From the NCBI RefSeq assembly GCF_027941775.1, contig NZ_CP115917.1:2151001-2215000 (forward strand): a stretch of 64,000 bases of DNA, in the 5' to 3' direction. This document shows positions 8,219 to 19,005 of the stretch, piece after piece. The notes below the pieces were generated by a model. It saw nothing but the letters and a program-made list of their open reading frames with translations, was not told the origin of the DNA and made no database searches. Both the position numbers and the translations under genes were made by a program. Numbering within the stretch: the first letter of the stretch is position 1; every line of letters begins with the position of its first letter. This DNA is from Tenacibaculum pacificus (GTDB taxonomy: Bacteria > Bacteroidota > Bacteroidia > Flavobacteriales > Flavobacteriaceae).

Positions 8219-10623
8219 TTAAAAATCTACAATCACTCCAATTCTTGGTAAAACATTACCCGATGTGCTTTCTATTTCTTCTAAAATATATCTTGATGAA
8301 TCATTAGGATTTGAAACTCTTCCGTCAGCATCTTCTATTGGTAATAAAAAAGGTTGCTCACTAGCACTACTAGCGTAAACATTCTGAATATCAACATATA
8401 AATTAATAGCTACTTTCTTTAAAAACCATGTTTTATCAACTCTTAAATCTAATTGTGTGTATGTATCAAAACGTTTTTCATTTAATCTTGAAAAATCTAA
8501 AATAGCTCCATTTACAACATCATAATTAGTTTTTAATGATGACGCTTTTCTATCATAAGGCGTGTAAGGTCTTCCTCCAACTAATCTAAATTTAGTTCCT
8601 ATTTCCCAATTTTTCTTTAATTTTTTTCCTGCCGTTATTGTTAAAAGATGTTTATTATCCCAAGTAGAAGGAATATAACTTCCTAAAGCATCTTTAAATT
8701 CACTTCTTACAAAAGTATATGAGGCTAATCCGTATAAACCATTAAATGATTTTTTTTGAGCCAAAACCTCAAAACCATAAGCGCGTCCTTTTGAATTAGA
8801 AACCACTTCTTCATTTCCTACAACACCAAAATCAGCTCCTAAATTTGCCAAACTAATTTGATTTCTTACTGAAAATGGATAATTATCATATGCTTTATAA
8901 AATCCTTCAAAAGTAATTTTAGAACTCGTATTTGGTTTGTATGATAATCCACTTACAAAATGGTCTGACTGTATATATTTTAATCCTTTTTTGTTGATAA
9001 ATTCTCCTGAATTATCTTTAAACCCTAAAACAGTATAAGACGGTAATTGATAATAACGCCCTACCGATGAACTTAAACTCATTTTATCATTTAAGCTATA
9101 ATTTAATGAAAGCCTTGGCGAAAATTGATTGAATGAATTTTTCATTTCTTTATTATAATCAACACCATCAATTCTAAATCCGAAAGAAACACCTAATTTA
9201 TTATTTAAATATTCTTTTGATATCTGACCAAAAACACCATATTTAATAAAATTGATATCCGAATTAAAAGTATCTTCAAAAACTGCTTGAGAATTTGCGA
9301 CTTTTCGATACGTATTATTTAAATAAGTAGCCGTTTCTATGTTTGTACCTATATTGACTTTATAATTATTTGAAGTGCTAAAATTATTTTCGTATCTAAA
9401 TTTAGTTTCTATTTCTTTAGAACTATAATCTAACAATAAATTTGCTGGTACTTGTTTATTTAAAAAATATTTTTCAGCGGTATTTTTCAGCTCATTTCTA
9501 CTTAAAACGACTAAATGTGTCGATTTTTCAGCAAAATATTTATAACTAGCACCAACCGTATAATTCCATTGACTATTTACAGGAACAGTATTTAAAACAA
9601 TATTATTTCTTTTTAAAATATCTTCATCTGTTATGTCATCATTTACAGATTCATTCAATTTAAAATTATCGATTGCTCCTAAAGCAATTATTGATAATTC
9701 ACTATTTTTTGATAATTGCGATTTTACATTTAACTGAAAATCGTTATAAGTTGGTAAAAAGGTAATTTTATCAGCTTGAATAAAAACTGCAAATATGATT
9801 GACGAACAGACAACATAAAAGTAGTATTATCACCTAAAGGACCATCTAAAGTAATTCCTGCATCAGAAGTTCCTAAAGTAGCTCTTGTATTTAAAGCAGT
9901 TGGATTTCCTCGTTTTTGTGTAAATTCTATAACCGAACTTAACGTGTTTCCTCTATTAGCAGGAAAAGCACTCGAATAAAAATCAACCTTACGAATTAAA
10001 TCGGCATTCATAATTCCTACAGGTCCACCAGTTGCGCCTTGTGTTTGAAAATGATTAATTACAGGAACTTCAATACCATCTAAATAAAATTTATTTTCAG
10101 ATGTTGCGCCTCCTCTAATTATAATATCATTTCTAAAACCAGGATTAGAAGCAACACCAGGAAAAGATTGAATTACTTTTAAAACATCTCTATTTCCTCC
10201 AGGGTTTTTTTCAATTTCGGCAACTCCTAAAGATTGCAAAGACAAAGGACTTTGTACCGATTTTTTAAACAAATTAGCCTTTACCTCAACTTCGTTTAAA
10301 TTAGTATCACTTTCTTTTAACTCGATGGTTACAAACGGAATATTATCATTTGTAACTAAATATTCATCAGAAATTAAGGTTTCATAACCAATAAATGATA
10401 CTTGTATTTTATTATATCCTAAAGGAATATTAGTTATTTTAAACCCACCATTTTCATCAGAAACAACTCCTTTTGTAGTTCCATAAACCAACACATTTAC
10501 AAAAGGAAGAACATCTCTTGTTTTTGCATCAATTATTTTCCCTGAAATAACACCATTATTTTTATCTTGACTTACAACAATTAATGTTTGTAATACAATT
10601 ATCAATAGAAATATTTTCTTCAT
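8219..10623 (-). pseudogene. TonB-dependent outer-membrane receptor, one frameshift
   Basis: About 801 residues across a single frame change. Order: signal peptide (MKKIFLLIIVLQTLIVVS), carboxypeptidase-regulatory-like domain (GVISGKIIDAKTRDVLPFVN), plug domain (VLKVIQSFPGVASNPGF, DIIIRGGATSENKFYLDGIE), then a 22-strand-type barrel ending in RIGVIVDF. The break is at an A5 run (9756-9760). One more base would join KLPF to LPTYNDFQLNVKSQL, so a one-base loss explains everything. The product would import a siderophore, glycan or peptide with TonB energy; the ligand cannot be told. Probably functional in the organism if the indel is a consensus error. Confidence 0.85.
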
Positions 10624-10711
10624 AAATAAAACAATTTTCAGCTAGCTAAAATACATAATGTTCAACAGAAACAAATTAGCTTTTATCAGAAAATATGAAA
10701 ATTTTATATTG

Positions 10712-10752
10712 ATAAAAAAACAGCTCTTCTAGTTTAAAAACCTAAAAGAGCT
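10712..10752 (-). terminator. Terminator of the flavohemoglobin operon
   Basis: On the minus strand, AGCTCTTTTAG and CTAGAAGAGCT form a stem around GTTTTTAAA, followed by GTTTTTTT. It lies 20 bases after the hmp stop. Confidence 0.75.
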
Positions 10753-10772
10753 ATTATATAAAATTAATATAA

Positions 10773-11977
10773 TTAGTGAACAAGAGATAATTCCTCTACA
10801 GGTCCAAAAAATTCATAATTTATATGATCATTATTAACATTTAAATCACCTAAAATATCTAAAACACTTGCCATAAAAGGCGTTGGTCCACAAAAATAGA
10901 AATCGCTATTATTAGAAATCCCTAAATCATTTAACATCTCTTTTGTTAAATATCCTTGATAATGATAATCCTCACCGAAAACATCATTATTTAGAGGTGT
11001 GCTATAAATTGATATCGATTTTGAATTAGTACCCAATAAGGCATCAATTTCACTTTTAAAAGCATGAGTATCGCTATTTAAAGCACATTGGATAATTATA
11101 ACATCTTGATTTTTATTTTTAACGGCTTCTTTAAACATACTTAATACAGGCGTAATTCCTATACCCCCACTTATTAAAACTAATGGTTGGGTAGCTTCTT
11201 TTAAAACAAATTCTCCTGAAGGCATTCCTATTGTTAAAGTATCACCTACAGCAACATCAGAATGTAAATAATTTGATACAATTCCATCAGGATTTCCAAC
11301 CTCTTTTTTAACACTAATTCTTAAATAATCTTTATCATTTGAATCTGACATACTATAATTTCGAGTATGCTTATGAGCTGTATTTGGTATTTCGATATTT
11401 AAAGAAATATATTGCCCTGCAATAAATTTTGGTACAGGTTCACCATCTTTTCTTTTTAAATAAAACGATGTAATTATATCATTTTCGGCTATTTTATCGA
11501 CTACTACAAACTCTTTCATTCCTCTAAAACCACCTATACCATTTTCTTTATCAGTATAAACAACCTCTTCTTTGCTAACAAAAATAGCTGCTAAATCTCC
11601 ATAAGCCTCTGCCCAAGCATCCATTATATCTGGTGTTGCTGCATCTCCTAAAACATCTTTAATTGCTGCTAATAAATTTTCACCAACAATAGGATAAGCT
11701 TCTTTTGATATTGATAAACTAACGTGTTTTTGCACAATAGTATCTACCATACCTCCTAACATTTCTAATTTATCGATGTGTTGTGCATATTTAAAAACAG
11801 CACTTGCTAATGCTTTTTGTTGATTTCCTTTTTTTGATTCGTCACGTTAAAAGTATCTTTTAACTCTGGATGATTTTCAAAAAGTAACTTATAAAAAACT
11901 TTCGTAATAGCTTCTCCGTGTTGTTCTAAAACTGGTGCTGTTGATTTTACGATTTCAATTGTTTTTTTACTTGCCAT
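10773..11977 (-). pseudogene. hmp: Flavohemoglobin (nitric oxide dioxygenase), one frameshift
   Basis: About 400 residues across one frame change. The globin domain starts MASKKTIEIVKSTAPVLEQH and has the proximal heme His in VQKHVSL. The FAD domain has RNYSMSD. The NAD domain has GIGITPVLSM and FCGPTPFM. Hmp oxidises NO to nitrate with O2 and NAD(P)H in the cytoplasm. The break is an A7 run at 11829-11835, where one more A restores VTNQKKGNQQKALA. The ATG overlaps the end of the upstream HPP gene by 11 bases, so the two are probably translationally coupled. A divergent Crp/Fnr regulator with a palindrome fits NO-responsive control (inference). Confidence 0.88.
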
Positions 11978-12428
11978 AATTAATTGTATTTAATTTGTCT
12001 TTTAGTCTTGAAAATGAATAAATAATTAACAAACCTGTTGTAATTGGATATAAAATATACCAATACCCTAAAGCTTGTATTTCTGAATTAGATAGCAACG
12101 GAATAAGAGTTATAGCTCCTGCAGGTGGATAACTAATGTCCATCAAGTTCATTACTAAAACACAAGTACTTATTGCTAGTATTATTTTAATGATTAAATC
12201 GAAATCAAACTCATTTAACAATACACCAATAAAAGCTGCTAAAATCGAACTTAAAAAAATTTTAATCGGTGCATGTTTAATAGTATTATTTGAAAAAACT
12301 AAAACTGCAGAAGCTCCAAAAGCTGCTATAATATAAGTAGTCTCAATTCCATTAAATAAAAATTTATGAAACAAATAAATACAGGTAAAACATGCTATTG
12401 ATAGTAAGTAGTTTACTATGTTATTCAT
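11967..12428 (-). CDS. HPP family membrane protein
   Basis: 153 residues from the ATG at 12428; a TTG 24 bases upstream is less likely because it overlaps the promoter. Four or five transmembrane helices are visible. The HPP-family features IAAFGASAVLVF and SYPPAGAITLIPLL are present. Some HPP proteins, in cyanobacteria and chloroplasts, transport nitrite. Being first in an operon with hmp, whose product nitrate/nitrite chemistry it could serve, suggests handling of nitrogen oxides (inference). Confidence 0.8.
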   Translation of the reverse strand: MNNIVNYLLSIACFTCIYLFHKFLFNGIETTYIIAAFGASAVLVFSNNTIKHAPIKIFLSSILAAFIGVLLNEFDFDLIIKIILAISTCVLVMNLMDISYPPAGAITLIPLLSNSEIQALGYWYILYPITTGLLIIYSFSRLKDKLNTINYGK

Positions 12429-12441
12429 TTTCTTAACTTTG

Positions 12442-12471
12442 TTGAGTGGCAAAACTACTTTACTATATTTG
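12442..12471 (+). promoter_or_regulatory. Predicted promoter of the Crp/Fnr regulator
   Basis: TTG at 12442-12444, 19 bases, then TATATTTG at 12464-12471. This fits the Bacteroidetes TTG / TAnnTTTG pattern. On the other strand TAGTTTTG (12457 down to 12450) can serve the HPP-hmp operon. Confidence 0.6.
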
Positions 12472-12480
12472 TAATAACCT

Positions 12481-12494
12481 ATGACTTAAATCAT
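12481..12494. promoter_or_regulatory. Palindromic Crp/Fnr-type operator
   Basis: ATGACTTAAATCAT is a near-perfect 14-bp palindrome directly before the regulator's ATG. Its centre is about 42 bases upstream of the predicted hmp-operon start, a class II activation position. It lies just downstream of the regulator's own predicted start, a repression position. Binding is inference. Confidence 0.5.
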
Positions 12495-13091
12495 ATGATA
12501 AAAGAAAAAACATTAAAAGAATATGGTTGTGAAATCGTTCATTTTTCAAAAGGAGAGTATCTTTTTGAAAAAGGAAATAGTCCTAAATACTACTATCAAA
12601 TTATAAGTGGTGGTGTAAAAATGAATTATTATAATGAAAGTGGTAATGAATTTATTCAAGGTATTTTTGGTAAAAACAGAAGTTTTGGTGAACCACCTTT
12701 GTTAATTGATACAAATTATCCTGCAAACGCAATAGCTTTAAACTCATTAAAGGTTTATCGTTTAAAAAAAGAAATTTTTAAAGAGCTATTATTAAATAAT
12801 AATGAAGTGCATTATGCTTTTACAAAAATGATTTCTAAAAGACTTTATTTTAAAGCAACTATAGCAAATGGTATTACATCTAATTCTGCGGAAGAAGCTA
12901 TTTTAACTCTTTTAAATTACTTAAAAAATGATATTCACGAAAACAACCTACCTTTTAATTTAAAAATAGATTTTACAAGAAAAAACATCGCCGGTTTACT
13001 AGGCTTAAGTATTGAAGCTACAATTAGAACCATCAAAAAAATGGAAGCTAAAAAATTAGTAAAAATCATTAACAAAAAAATATATTATTAA
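12495..13091 (+). CDS. Crp/Fnr family transcriptional regulator
   Basis: 198 residues. An N-terminal cyclic-nucleotide-binding-type beta roll (FSKGEYLFEKGNSPKYYYQIISG, GRSFGEPPLL-like segment, YPANAIAL) is followed by a long dimer helix and a C-terminal winged helix (DFTRKNIAGLLGLSIEATIR, TIKKMEAKKLVKI). There is no Cys cluster for an Fnr-type Fe-S centre. The gene is divergent from HPP-hmp, sharing a 66-base intergenic region with a palindrome. It is the likely regulator of that operon, perhaps of the NO/redox-sensing subgroup found in Bacteroidetes. Confidence 0.88.
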   Translation: MIKEKTLKEYGCEIVHFSKGEYLFEKGNSPKYYYQIISGGVKMNYYNESGNEFIQGIFGKNRSFGEPPLLIDTNYPANAIALNSLKVYRLKKEIFKELLLNNNEVHYAFTKMISKRLYFKATIANGITSNSAEEAILTLLNYLKNDIHENNLPFNLKIDFTRKNIAGLLGLSIEATIRTIKKMEAKKLVKIINKKIYY

Positions 13092-13103
13092 ATTTAAAAC
13101 ATA

Positions 13104-13138
13104 AAAAAAAGCCTCAGTTTTACTGAGGCTTTTTTTTA
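13104..13138. terminator. Bidirectional terminator
   Basis: Perfect stem GCCTCAGT/ACTGAGGC with a TTT loop, A-run before and T-run after. It lies between the convergent regulator and purM genes and can serve both. Confidence 0.9.
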
Positions 13139-13152
13139 TAATATACTTTTAT

Positions 13153-14331
13153 TTAATAATTAAAAGTCCCAAATTCACTATTTATAGTAAGTTTTTTGGT
13201 TTCAGAAGCTTCTACTCTACCTACAATTTGTGCATTCACATTGTACGATTTTGAAATCGCTATAATATCATCTGCAACTTCAGGAGATACATAAATTTCC
13301 ATTCTATGACCACAGTTAAATACTTGATACATTTCTTTCCAATCTGTTTTTGATTGCTCTTGTATCAATTTAAATAAAGGCGGAACTGGAAACATATTAT
13401 CTTTTACAATATGTAACTCATCAACAAAATGTAAAATTTTAGTTTGCGCTCCACCAGAACAATGAATCATTCCGTGAACCGTATCAGAATTAAATTTTGA
13501 TAAAATTTCTTTAATAATTGGTGCGTATGTTCTTGTTGGAGATAAAACTAATTTACCTGCATCAATTGGAGAATTTTCAACAGCATCTGTTAATTTCATT
13601 TTCCCAGAATACACTAAATCCTCAGGAACAGCTGCATCAAAACTTTCAGGATATTTGGTTGCTAAATAGTTGTCAAAAACATCATGACGAGCAGATGTTA
13701 ATCCGTTAGAACCCATTCCACCATTATACTCAGTTTCATAAGTTGCTTGTCCGAAAGACTCCAAACCTACAATTACATCACCAGCTTTAATATTTGCATT
13801 ATCAACAACATCAGTACGTTTCATACGAGCTGTTACAGTAGAATCTACAATAATAGTACGTACTAAATCACCAACATCAGCAGTTTCACCACCTGTTGAA
13901 TGAATAGTTACACCAAAACCTTTTAAGTCTTCGATTAACTCTTCTGTTCCGTTAATAATTGCTGATAAAACTTCACCAGGAATTTTACTTTTGTTACGTC
14001 CTATTGTAGACGATAACATAATATTATCGGTTGCTCCAACACATAATAAATCATCAATATTCATTATTAATGCATCTTGGGCAATTCCTTTCCAAACAGA
14101 AATATCTCCTGTTTCTTTCCAATACATATATGCTAATGATGATTTTGTTCCTGCACCATCGGCGTGCATAATCAAACAATAATCTTCATCATTGGTTAAA
14201 TAATCTGGAACTATTTTACAAAAAGCTTTTGGAAATAAACCTTTATCAATATTCTTTATAGCATTGTGAACATCTTCTTTTGAAGCTGACACTCCTCTTT
14301 GCGCGTAACGCTTAGATATTTCTTGACTCAT
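13153..14331 (-). CDS. purM: Phosphoribosylformylglycinamidine cyclo-ligase (AIR synthase)
   Basis: 392 residues, the length usual for the Bacteroidetes PurM form. Visible landmarks: RYAQRGVSASKEDVHNAI at the N-terminus, MHADGAGTKSSLAYMYW, DALIMNIDDLLCVGATDNI, TGGETADVGDLVRTI and GMIHCSGGAQTKILHF. It converts FGAM to AIR with ATP in the cytoplasm, the fifth step of purine synthesis. It lies 81 bases downstream of the type III glutamine synthetase on the same strand; glutamine feeds purine synthesis, so co-transcription is plausible. Convergent with the Crp/Fnr gene. Confidence 0.92.
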   Translation of the reverse strand: MSQEISKRYAQRGVSASKEDVHNAIKNIDKGLFPKAFCKIVPDYLTNDEDYCLIMHADGAGTKSSLAYMYWKETGDISVWKGIAQDALIMNIDDLLCVGATDNIMLSSTIGRNKSKIPGEVLSAIINGTEELIEDLKGFGVTIHSTGGETADVGDLVRTIIVDSTVTARMKRTDVVDNANIKAGDVIVGLESFGQATYETEYNGGMGSNGLTSARHDVFDNYLATKYPESFDAAVPEDLVYSGKMKLTDAVENSPIDAGKLVLSPTRTYAPIIKEILSKFNSDTVHGMIHCSGGAQTKILHFVDELHIVKDNMFPVPPLFKLIQEQSKTDWKEMYQVFNCGHRMEIYVSPEVADDIIAISKSYNVNAQIVGRVEASETKKLTINSEFGTFNY

Positions 14332-14412
14332 GTGTTATGTTGTTGTTGACTGCAAATTTAATTAATCTTTTTACAAGAAGTATCAGAAATTTAATACTTT
14401 TTGATATTTCAC

Positions 14413-16597
14413 TTATCTGATAAATAATAATTCTCTATACTTTGTTAAAGGCCATAAATTGTCATCAACCAATAATTCTAACTTATCGCAATGGTAGCGT
14501 ATTTCATCAAAAAAGGGTTTTACTTTATTGCAATAATTATCTGCATTTTTCTGCCCAACAAACGTATTTGTTATTTTACGCTCTTCGGTCATTTGTTCAA
14601 TTTTAGAATTGATTCCTGCAATATGTCCTGATATTTTTTTGATTAAATCAAGTTGTTCTTTGGCGTATTGCTCAAAACCGTTTCCAAAAATCTCTTTTAA
14701 ACCTTTTACATTTTCGATTAATGTATTTTGATATTGAATTGCCGTAGGAATAACATGATTTCTTGCAACATCTGCCAATACTCTACTTTCAATTTGAATA
14801 CGCATTGAATATTCTTCTAATTCAATTTCACGACGAGCAACCACTTCAATGGTATTCATCACATTCATTTCTTCAAAAAGTGAAATTGATTTTTCAGAAA
14901 CTTTTGCTTTTAAAGCCTCGGGAGTTGTTTTATTATTACTTAAACCACGTTTTTCAGCTTCTTTTTCCCATTCAATTCCGTAACCATCGCCTTCAAACCT
15001 AATTTTTTTGATTCCTTAATATATTCTCTTAATACATTAAAAATAGCTTCATCTTTTTTAAGACTTTTAGCATCGACTAATTTATCTACTTCAATTTTAA
15101 ATTCTTTTAATTGCTTCGCGATAATCGTATTTAAAACCGTCATCGGTCCTGCACAATTAGACCAAGAACCTACTGCACGTAATTCGAATTTATTTCCTGT
15201 AAAAGCAAAAGGAGAAGTTCGGTTTCTATCCGTATTATCCAATAATATTTCAGGAATTTTACCTACAATGTTTAATTTTAAATCTGTTTTTTCTTGAGGC
15301 GATAATTTTCCTTTTGTAACGTTTTCTAATTCATCTAATACTTCGGATAATTGCGACCCGATAAATACCGATATAATTGCTGGCGGAGCTTCATTTGCTC
15401 CCAATCTATGATCATTACTTGCACTTGCTATCGATGCTCTGATTAATGCTTCATAGTCATGTACTGCTTTTATAGTATTTACAAAAAAGGTTAAGAACTG
15501 TAAATTTTTCATCGGAGTTTTCCCTGGACTCAATAAATTAACACCTGTATTGGTTGCTAAAGACCAATTATTATGCTTTCCTGAACCATTGATTCCTTCA
15601 AAAGGTTTTTCAGTTGAAACAAAACTTTAAATTGATGACGTTGTGATACTTTTTCCATCACATCCATTAATAATGAATTATGATCTACAGCTAAATTAGC
15701 TTCTTCAAAAATTGGCGCTAACTCAAACTGATTTGGTGCAACTTCATTATGACGTGTTTTTACAGGAACTCCTAACAACATACATTCTTGCTCTAGGTCA
15801 CGCATAAAACTCATCACTCTATCAGGAATTGAACCAAAATAATGATCATCTAATTGTTGTCCTTTTGCAGGAGAATGCCCTAAAAGTGTTCTTCCTGTCA
15901 TCATTAAATCAGGTCGAGCAGCCGCCAAAGCTGTATCAATTAAAAAATATTCTTGTTCCCATCCTAAAGTTGCATTTACTTTAGAAACATTCTTATCAAA
16001 ATATTTACAAACTGCTGTTGCTGCTGTATCAACAGCTTGCAAGGCTCTCAATAAAGGTGCTTTATTATCCAAAGCTTCGCCTGTATAAGCGACAAAAACC
16101 GTTGGAATACATAATGTTGTACCATACACAAATGCTGGCGATGTTGGATCCCAAGCAGTATAACCACGAGCTTCAAAAGTGTTTCTTATCCCGCCACGCG
16201 GAAAACTAGAAGCATCTGGTTCTTGCTGAACTAATTGTCCACCATCAAAGCGTTCCATAGCACCACCGCCTTCAATAGTTTCAAAAAAAGCATCGTGCTT
16301 TTCTGCTGTTGCACCTGTTAATGGCTGAAACCAATGTGTATAGTGAGTCGCATTTTTAGATAATGCCCAATCTTTCATACTTACCGCAATTTGATCGGCA
16401 ATTTTTCTATCAATTTTATTTCCGAACTCAATTGCATCCATGACACTTTTATACGCATCTTTTGTCATATACTGACGCATTGCTTGCTCATTAAAAACGT
16501 TTTTCCCGAACAATTCTGAACGACGCCCTTTTACTTCAATAAAAACAGGTTTTCTATTTAAAGTTTCTTTTAAAGCGTTAAATCTTAAAGTTGACAT
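14413..16597 (-). pseudogene. glnN: Type III glutamine synthetase (GSIII), two frame changes
   Basis: About 728 residues when the frames are joined, the normal GSIII length. Start chosen at [17 protein letters not shown] (16597); in-frame ATG and TTG codons lie 24-27 bases upstream. Motifs: [73 protein letters not shown]. Break 1 is at 15611-15616, where removing two bases inside CAGTTG restores [18 protein letters not shown]. Break 2 is an A7 run at 15003-15009, where one more base restores ESKKIRFEGDGYGIEW. The enzyme makes glutamine from glutamate, ammonia and ATP. It is probably intact in the organism. Confidence 0.9.
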
Positions 16598-16621
16598 AGT
16601 ATAAGGTATGAATTTTGACAT

Positions 16622-16749
16622 CAAAAATACATAATTTTATCAAAAACAAACAACACCCCCTAAAAAAATAGGGGTAAATTAAATTAAAGTTAATTTCAAA
16701 TATTTTACCCCTATAAATTTTAGCATACAATATAAATTATTTATTTTTG
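16622..16749. promoter_or_regulatory. Divergent promoter/operator region between two glutamine synthetase genes
   Basis: On the minus strand, TTG with TATTTTTG (16629 down to 16622) fits a GSIII promoter. On the plus strand, TATTTTTG at 16742-16749 fits the GSII gene. Between them are three half-sites: ACCCCCTA (16655-16662), ATAGGGGTAAA (16668-16678) and its exact inverse TTTACCCCTAT (16704-16714). They sit around -42 to -55 of each predicted start. A shared nitrogen regulator is inferred; its identity is unknown. Confidence 0.5.
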
Positions 16750-16788
16750 CATCGAATTTGATTATAAATAATAGATTCTTAAAGCATC

Positions 16789-17812
16789 ATGGCAAAAATT
16801 AAGTTAGAGTACATTTGGTTAGATGGTTACAAACCAACTCAAAACCTAAGAAGTAAAACAAAGGTTGAAGAACACTGAAAATTTTCAAGGAACACTTGAA
16901 GAGTTAAAAAACTGGTCTTTTGACGGGTCTTCTACAAAACAAGCTTCAGGAGGCGCTTCTGATTGTGTTTTAAAACCTGTTGCTATTTATCAAGATCCTG
17001 CTCGTATTAATGGGTACTTAGTAATGACTGAAGTTCTTAATGCTGATGGAACTCCGCATGAATCTAACGCTCGTGCTACTATTAATGATAATGATAACGA
17101 TTTCTGGTTCGGTTTTGAACAAGAATATTTTATCATGGATAGCGCAACACAACTTCCTTTAGGATTCCCTGTTGGCGGATATCCTGGACCTCAAGGAATG
17201 TATTACTGTTCTGTAGGTGGCAGAAATACTCACGGTAGAGATTTCGTAGAACAACATGCTGATTTATGTATTGATGCAGGTTTAAACTTTGAAGGAATTA
17301 ACCAAGAAGTTGCTTCAGGGCAATGGGAATTTCAATTATTTGCTAAAGGTGCAAAAATTGCTGGTGATGAAATCTGGATTGCTAGATATTTATTAGACAG
17401 ATTAACAGAACAATATGGTTACTACATCGAGTATCACCCAAAACCTGTAAAAGGAGATTGGAATGGTTCTGGAATGCACGCTAACTTCTCTAACACCGTG
17501 TTAAGAACTTGTGGATCTAAAGAAACTTACATGAAAATATGTGAAGCTTTCAGACCAGTAACTAAAGAACATATTGATATTTACGGAGCTCACAACGACC
17601 AACGTTTAACAGGTTTACACGAAACGGCAGCTATTACAGATTTCAGTTATGGTATTTCTGATAGAGGTGCTTCAATCCGTATTCCTATTATAACTGTTGA
17701 TAACGATTGGAAAGGGTATTTAGAAGACAGAAGACCTGCTTCAAACGGAGATCCTTATAAAATTGCTTCAAGAATTATACAAACGGTAAAACCAGTTTGT
17801 GACAACTTATAA
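16789..17812 (+). pseudogene. glnA: Type II-like glutamine synthetase (beta-grasp), one frameshift
   Basis: About 340 residues. Starts MAKIKLEYIWLDGYKPTQN at 16789. The frame breaks at 16873-16877, where removing one C from CACTG gives KVEEHENFQGTLEELKNW. The rest is intact: WSFDGSSTKQA, FWFGFEQEYFIMD, YYCSVGGRNTHGRDFVEQH, GINQEVASGQWEFQLF, WNGSGMHANFS, RGASIRIPI and LEDRRPASNGDPY. This is the short eukaryote-like GSII class found in Bacteroidetes. It duplicates the GSIII activity next door; the two may be used under different nitrogen conditions. A terminator follows. Confidence 0.9.
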
Positions 17813-17835
17813 TATCTTTTAAAAGATACGAATAT

Positions 17836-17872
17836 AAAAAAGCCTTTAAATTAATTTAAAGGCTTTTTTTTG
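17836..17872 (+). terminator. Terminator of the GSII gene
   Basis: Self-complementary stretch from AGCCTTTAAA to TTTAAAGGCT with flanking A and T runs, 25 bases after the stop. Confidence 0.85.
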
Positions 17873-17903
17873 TGCTATATTTTATCAGATAATAAAAATT
17901 ATT

Positions 17904-17995
17904 TGAAGCTATTTCCCGCTTTCCGCACTCGCTTTTTTTATTTTTCAAAAGAAAAAAATAAAAAAGAGCTCAAACAATTGCTTCAATCGGGGCTA
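17904..17995 (-). repeat. Dispersed intergenic repeat element, copy 1
   Basis: The stretch from GAAGCTATTTCCCGCTTTCC to CTTCAATCGGGGCTA recurs almost unchanged at 47059-47143. Its middle is a variable A/T hairpin. On the minus strand it lies just after the cax-type gene. It shares the core pieces GATTGAA and GGAAAGC with the element at 52388-52468. Confidence 0.7.
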
Positions 17996-18044
17996 GAAAT
18001 CTTGCTAAAACTAATAACCTCAATTCTATTTTTTAAACAAATAC

Positions 18045-18989
18045 TTAACTCAATTTTAAATATACAAATGCTGTATAAGCGACTAATAATATAATTCCGT
18101 GTATCCAGTTTAAACGTAATTTCTTTGGGAAAAATGCAAATGGCAACACTATAAATGATATTGCTAACATCCAATAAATATCATTATTAACTAAACTTAA
18201 AGCATCAGTACCTAATTTTATAGGCGTAATAATTGAAGTAATACCTAAAACTGCCAAAATATTAAATACATTTGAACCAATTAAATTTCCTAAAGAAATA
18301 GCTTTTTCCTTTTTTAATACTGCAATAATTGATGCTGCTAATTCAGGTACACTTGTTCCTACTGAAACTACTGTAACACCAATAATAGCATCACTTACCC
18401 CCATACTTTTAGCTAAATTTGTAGCTCCATCAATCAGCCATTCAGAACCTAACCACAAACAGAAACCTCCAATTGTTAAAAAAGCGATAACTTTATATAT
18501 GGGCATATTTTCATCATCTTCTGAAATCTCATCAACTTCAATTGGTGTTTTCTGAAAACGCAATAAGTAAACTAAAAACACTACTAATACTGTAAATAAA
18601 ACAATACCTTCATACTGTTGAATTACATTATCAAAAGCAATAAAGAAATATAATAATCCAGATGCAAGCATCATTATAGGCCAATCTGTTTTATAAAAAT
18701 TTTTCTCAACTTCAATTGTCGATAAAATTAATGTAATACCTAATACCAAACCAATATTTGCAATATTAGAACCAATTACATTTCCCACAGCCAAACCAGG
18801 CGAACCACTTAAAGCCGATTTAATACTAACAATCAATTCAGGTGCAGAGGTTGCAAAAGAAACAACCGTCATCCCAATTACTACTTTAGGAATGTTTAAT
18901 TTTAATGATAATCCTACAGCTGCTTTTAAAAGCCAATTTCCTCCAAGAACTAATAATAACAATCCTAATGCTATGTATACAATATCCAT
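18045..18989 (-). CDS. Calcium/sodium antiporter (CaCA family, YrbG/CaxA-like)
   Basis: 314 residues from the ATG at 18989; a longer frame upstream runs through the promoter and is rejected. Ten or so transmembrane helices form two inverted halves. Each half carries an alpha-repeat: TVVSFATSAPELIVSI with GSNIANIGLVLG, and TVVSVGTSVPELAASI with GSNVFNILAVLG. This is the K+-independent Ca2+/Na+ or Ca2+/H+ exchanger fold in the inner membrane. An acidic cytoplasmic loop (EVDEISEDDENMP) separates the halves. Single gene with its own promoter. Confidence 0.9.
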   Translation of the reverse strand: MDIVYIALGLLLLVLGGNWLLKAAVGLSLKLNIPKVVIGMTVVSFATSAPELIVSIKSALSGSPGLAVGNVIGSNIANIGLVLGITLILSTIEVEKNFYKTDWPIMMLASGLLYFFIAFDNVIQQYEGIVLFTVLVVFLVYLLRFQKTPIEVDEISEDDENMPIYKVIAFLTIGGFCLWLGSEWLIDGATNLAKSMGVSDAIIGVTVVSVGTSVPELAASIIAVLKKEKAISLGNLIGSNVFNILAVLGITSIITPIKLGTDALSLVNNDIYWMLAISFIVLPFAFFPKKLRLNWIHGIILLVAYTAFVYLKLS

Positions 18990-19005
18990 CAATATATTTT
19001 TTACG

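Noticed and set aside
17904-17995. Repeated element considered as CRISPR
   Set aside because: Only three scattered copies, no regular spacers and no cas genes nearby.
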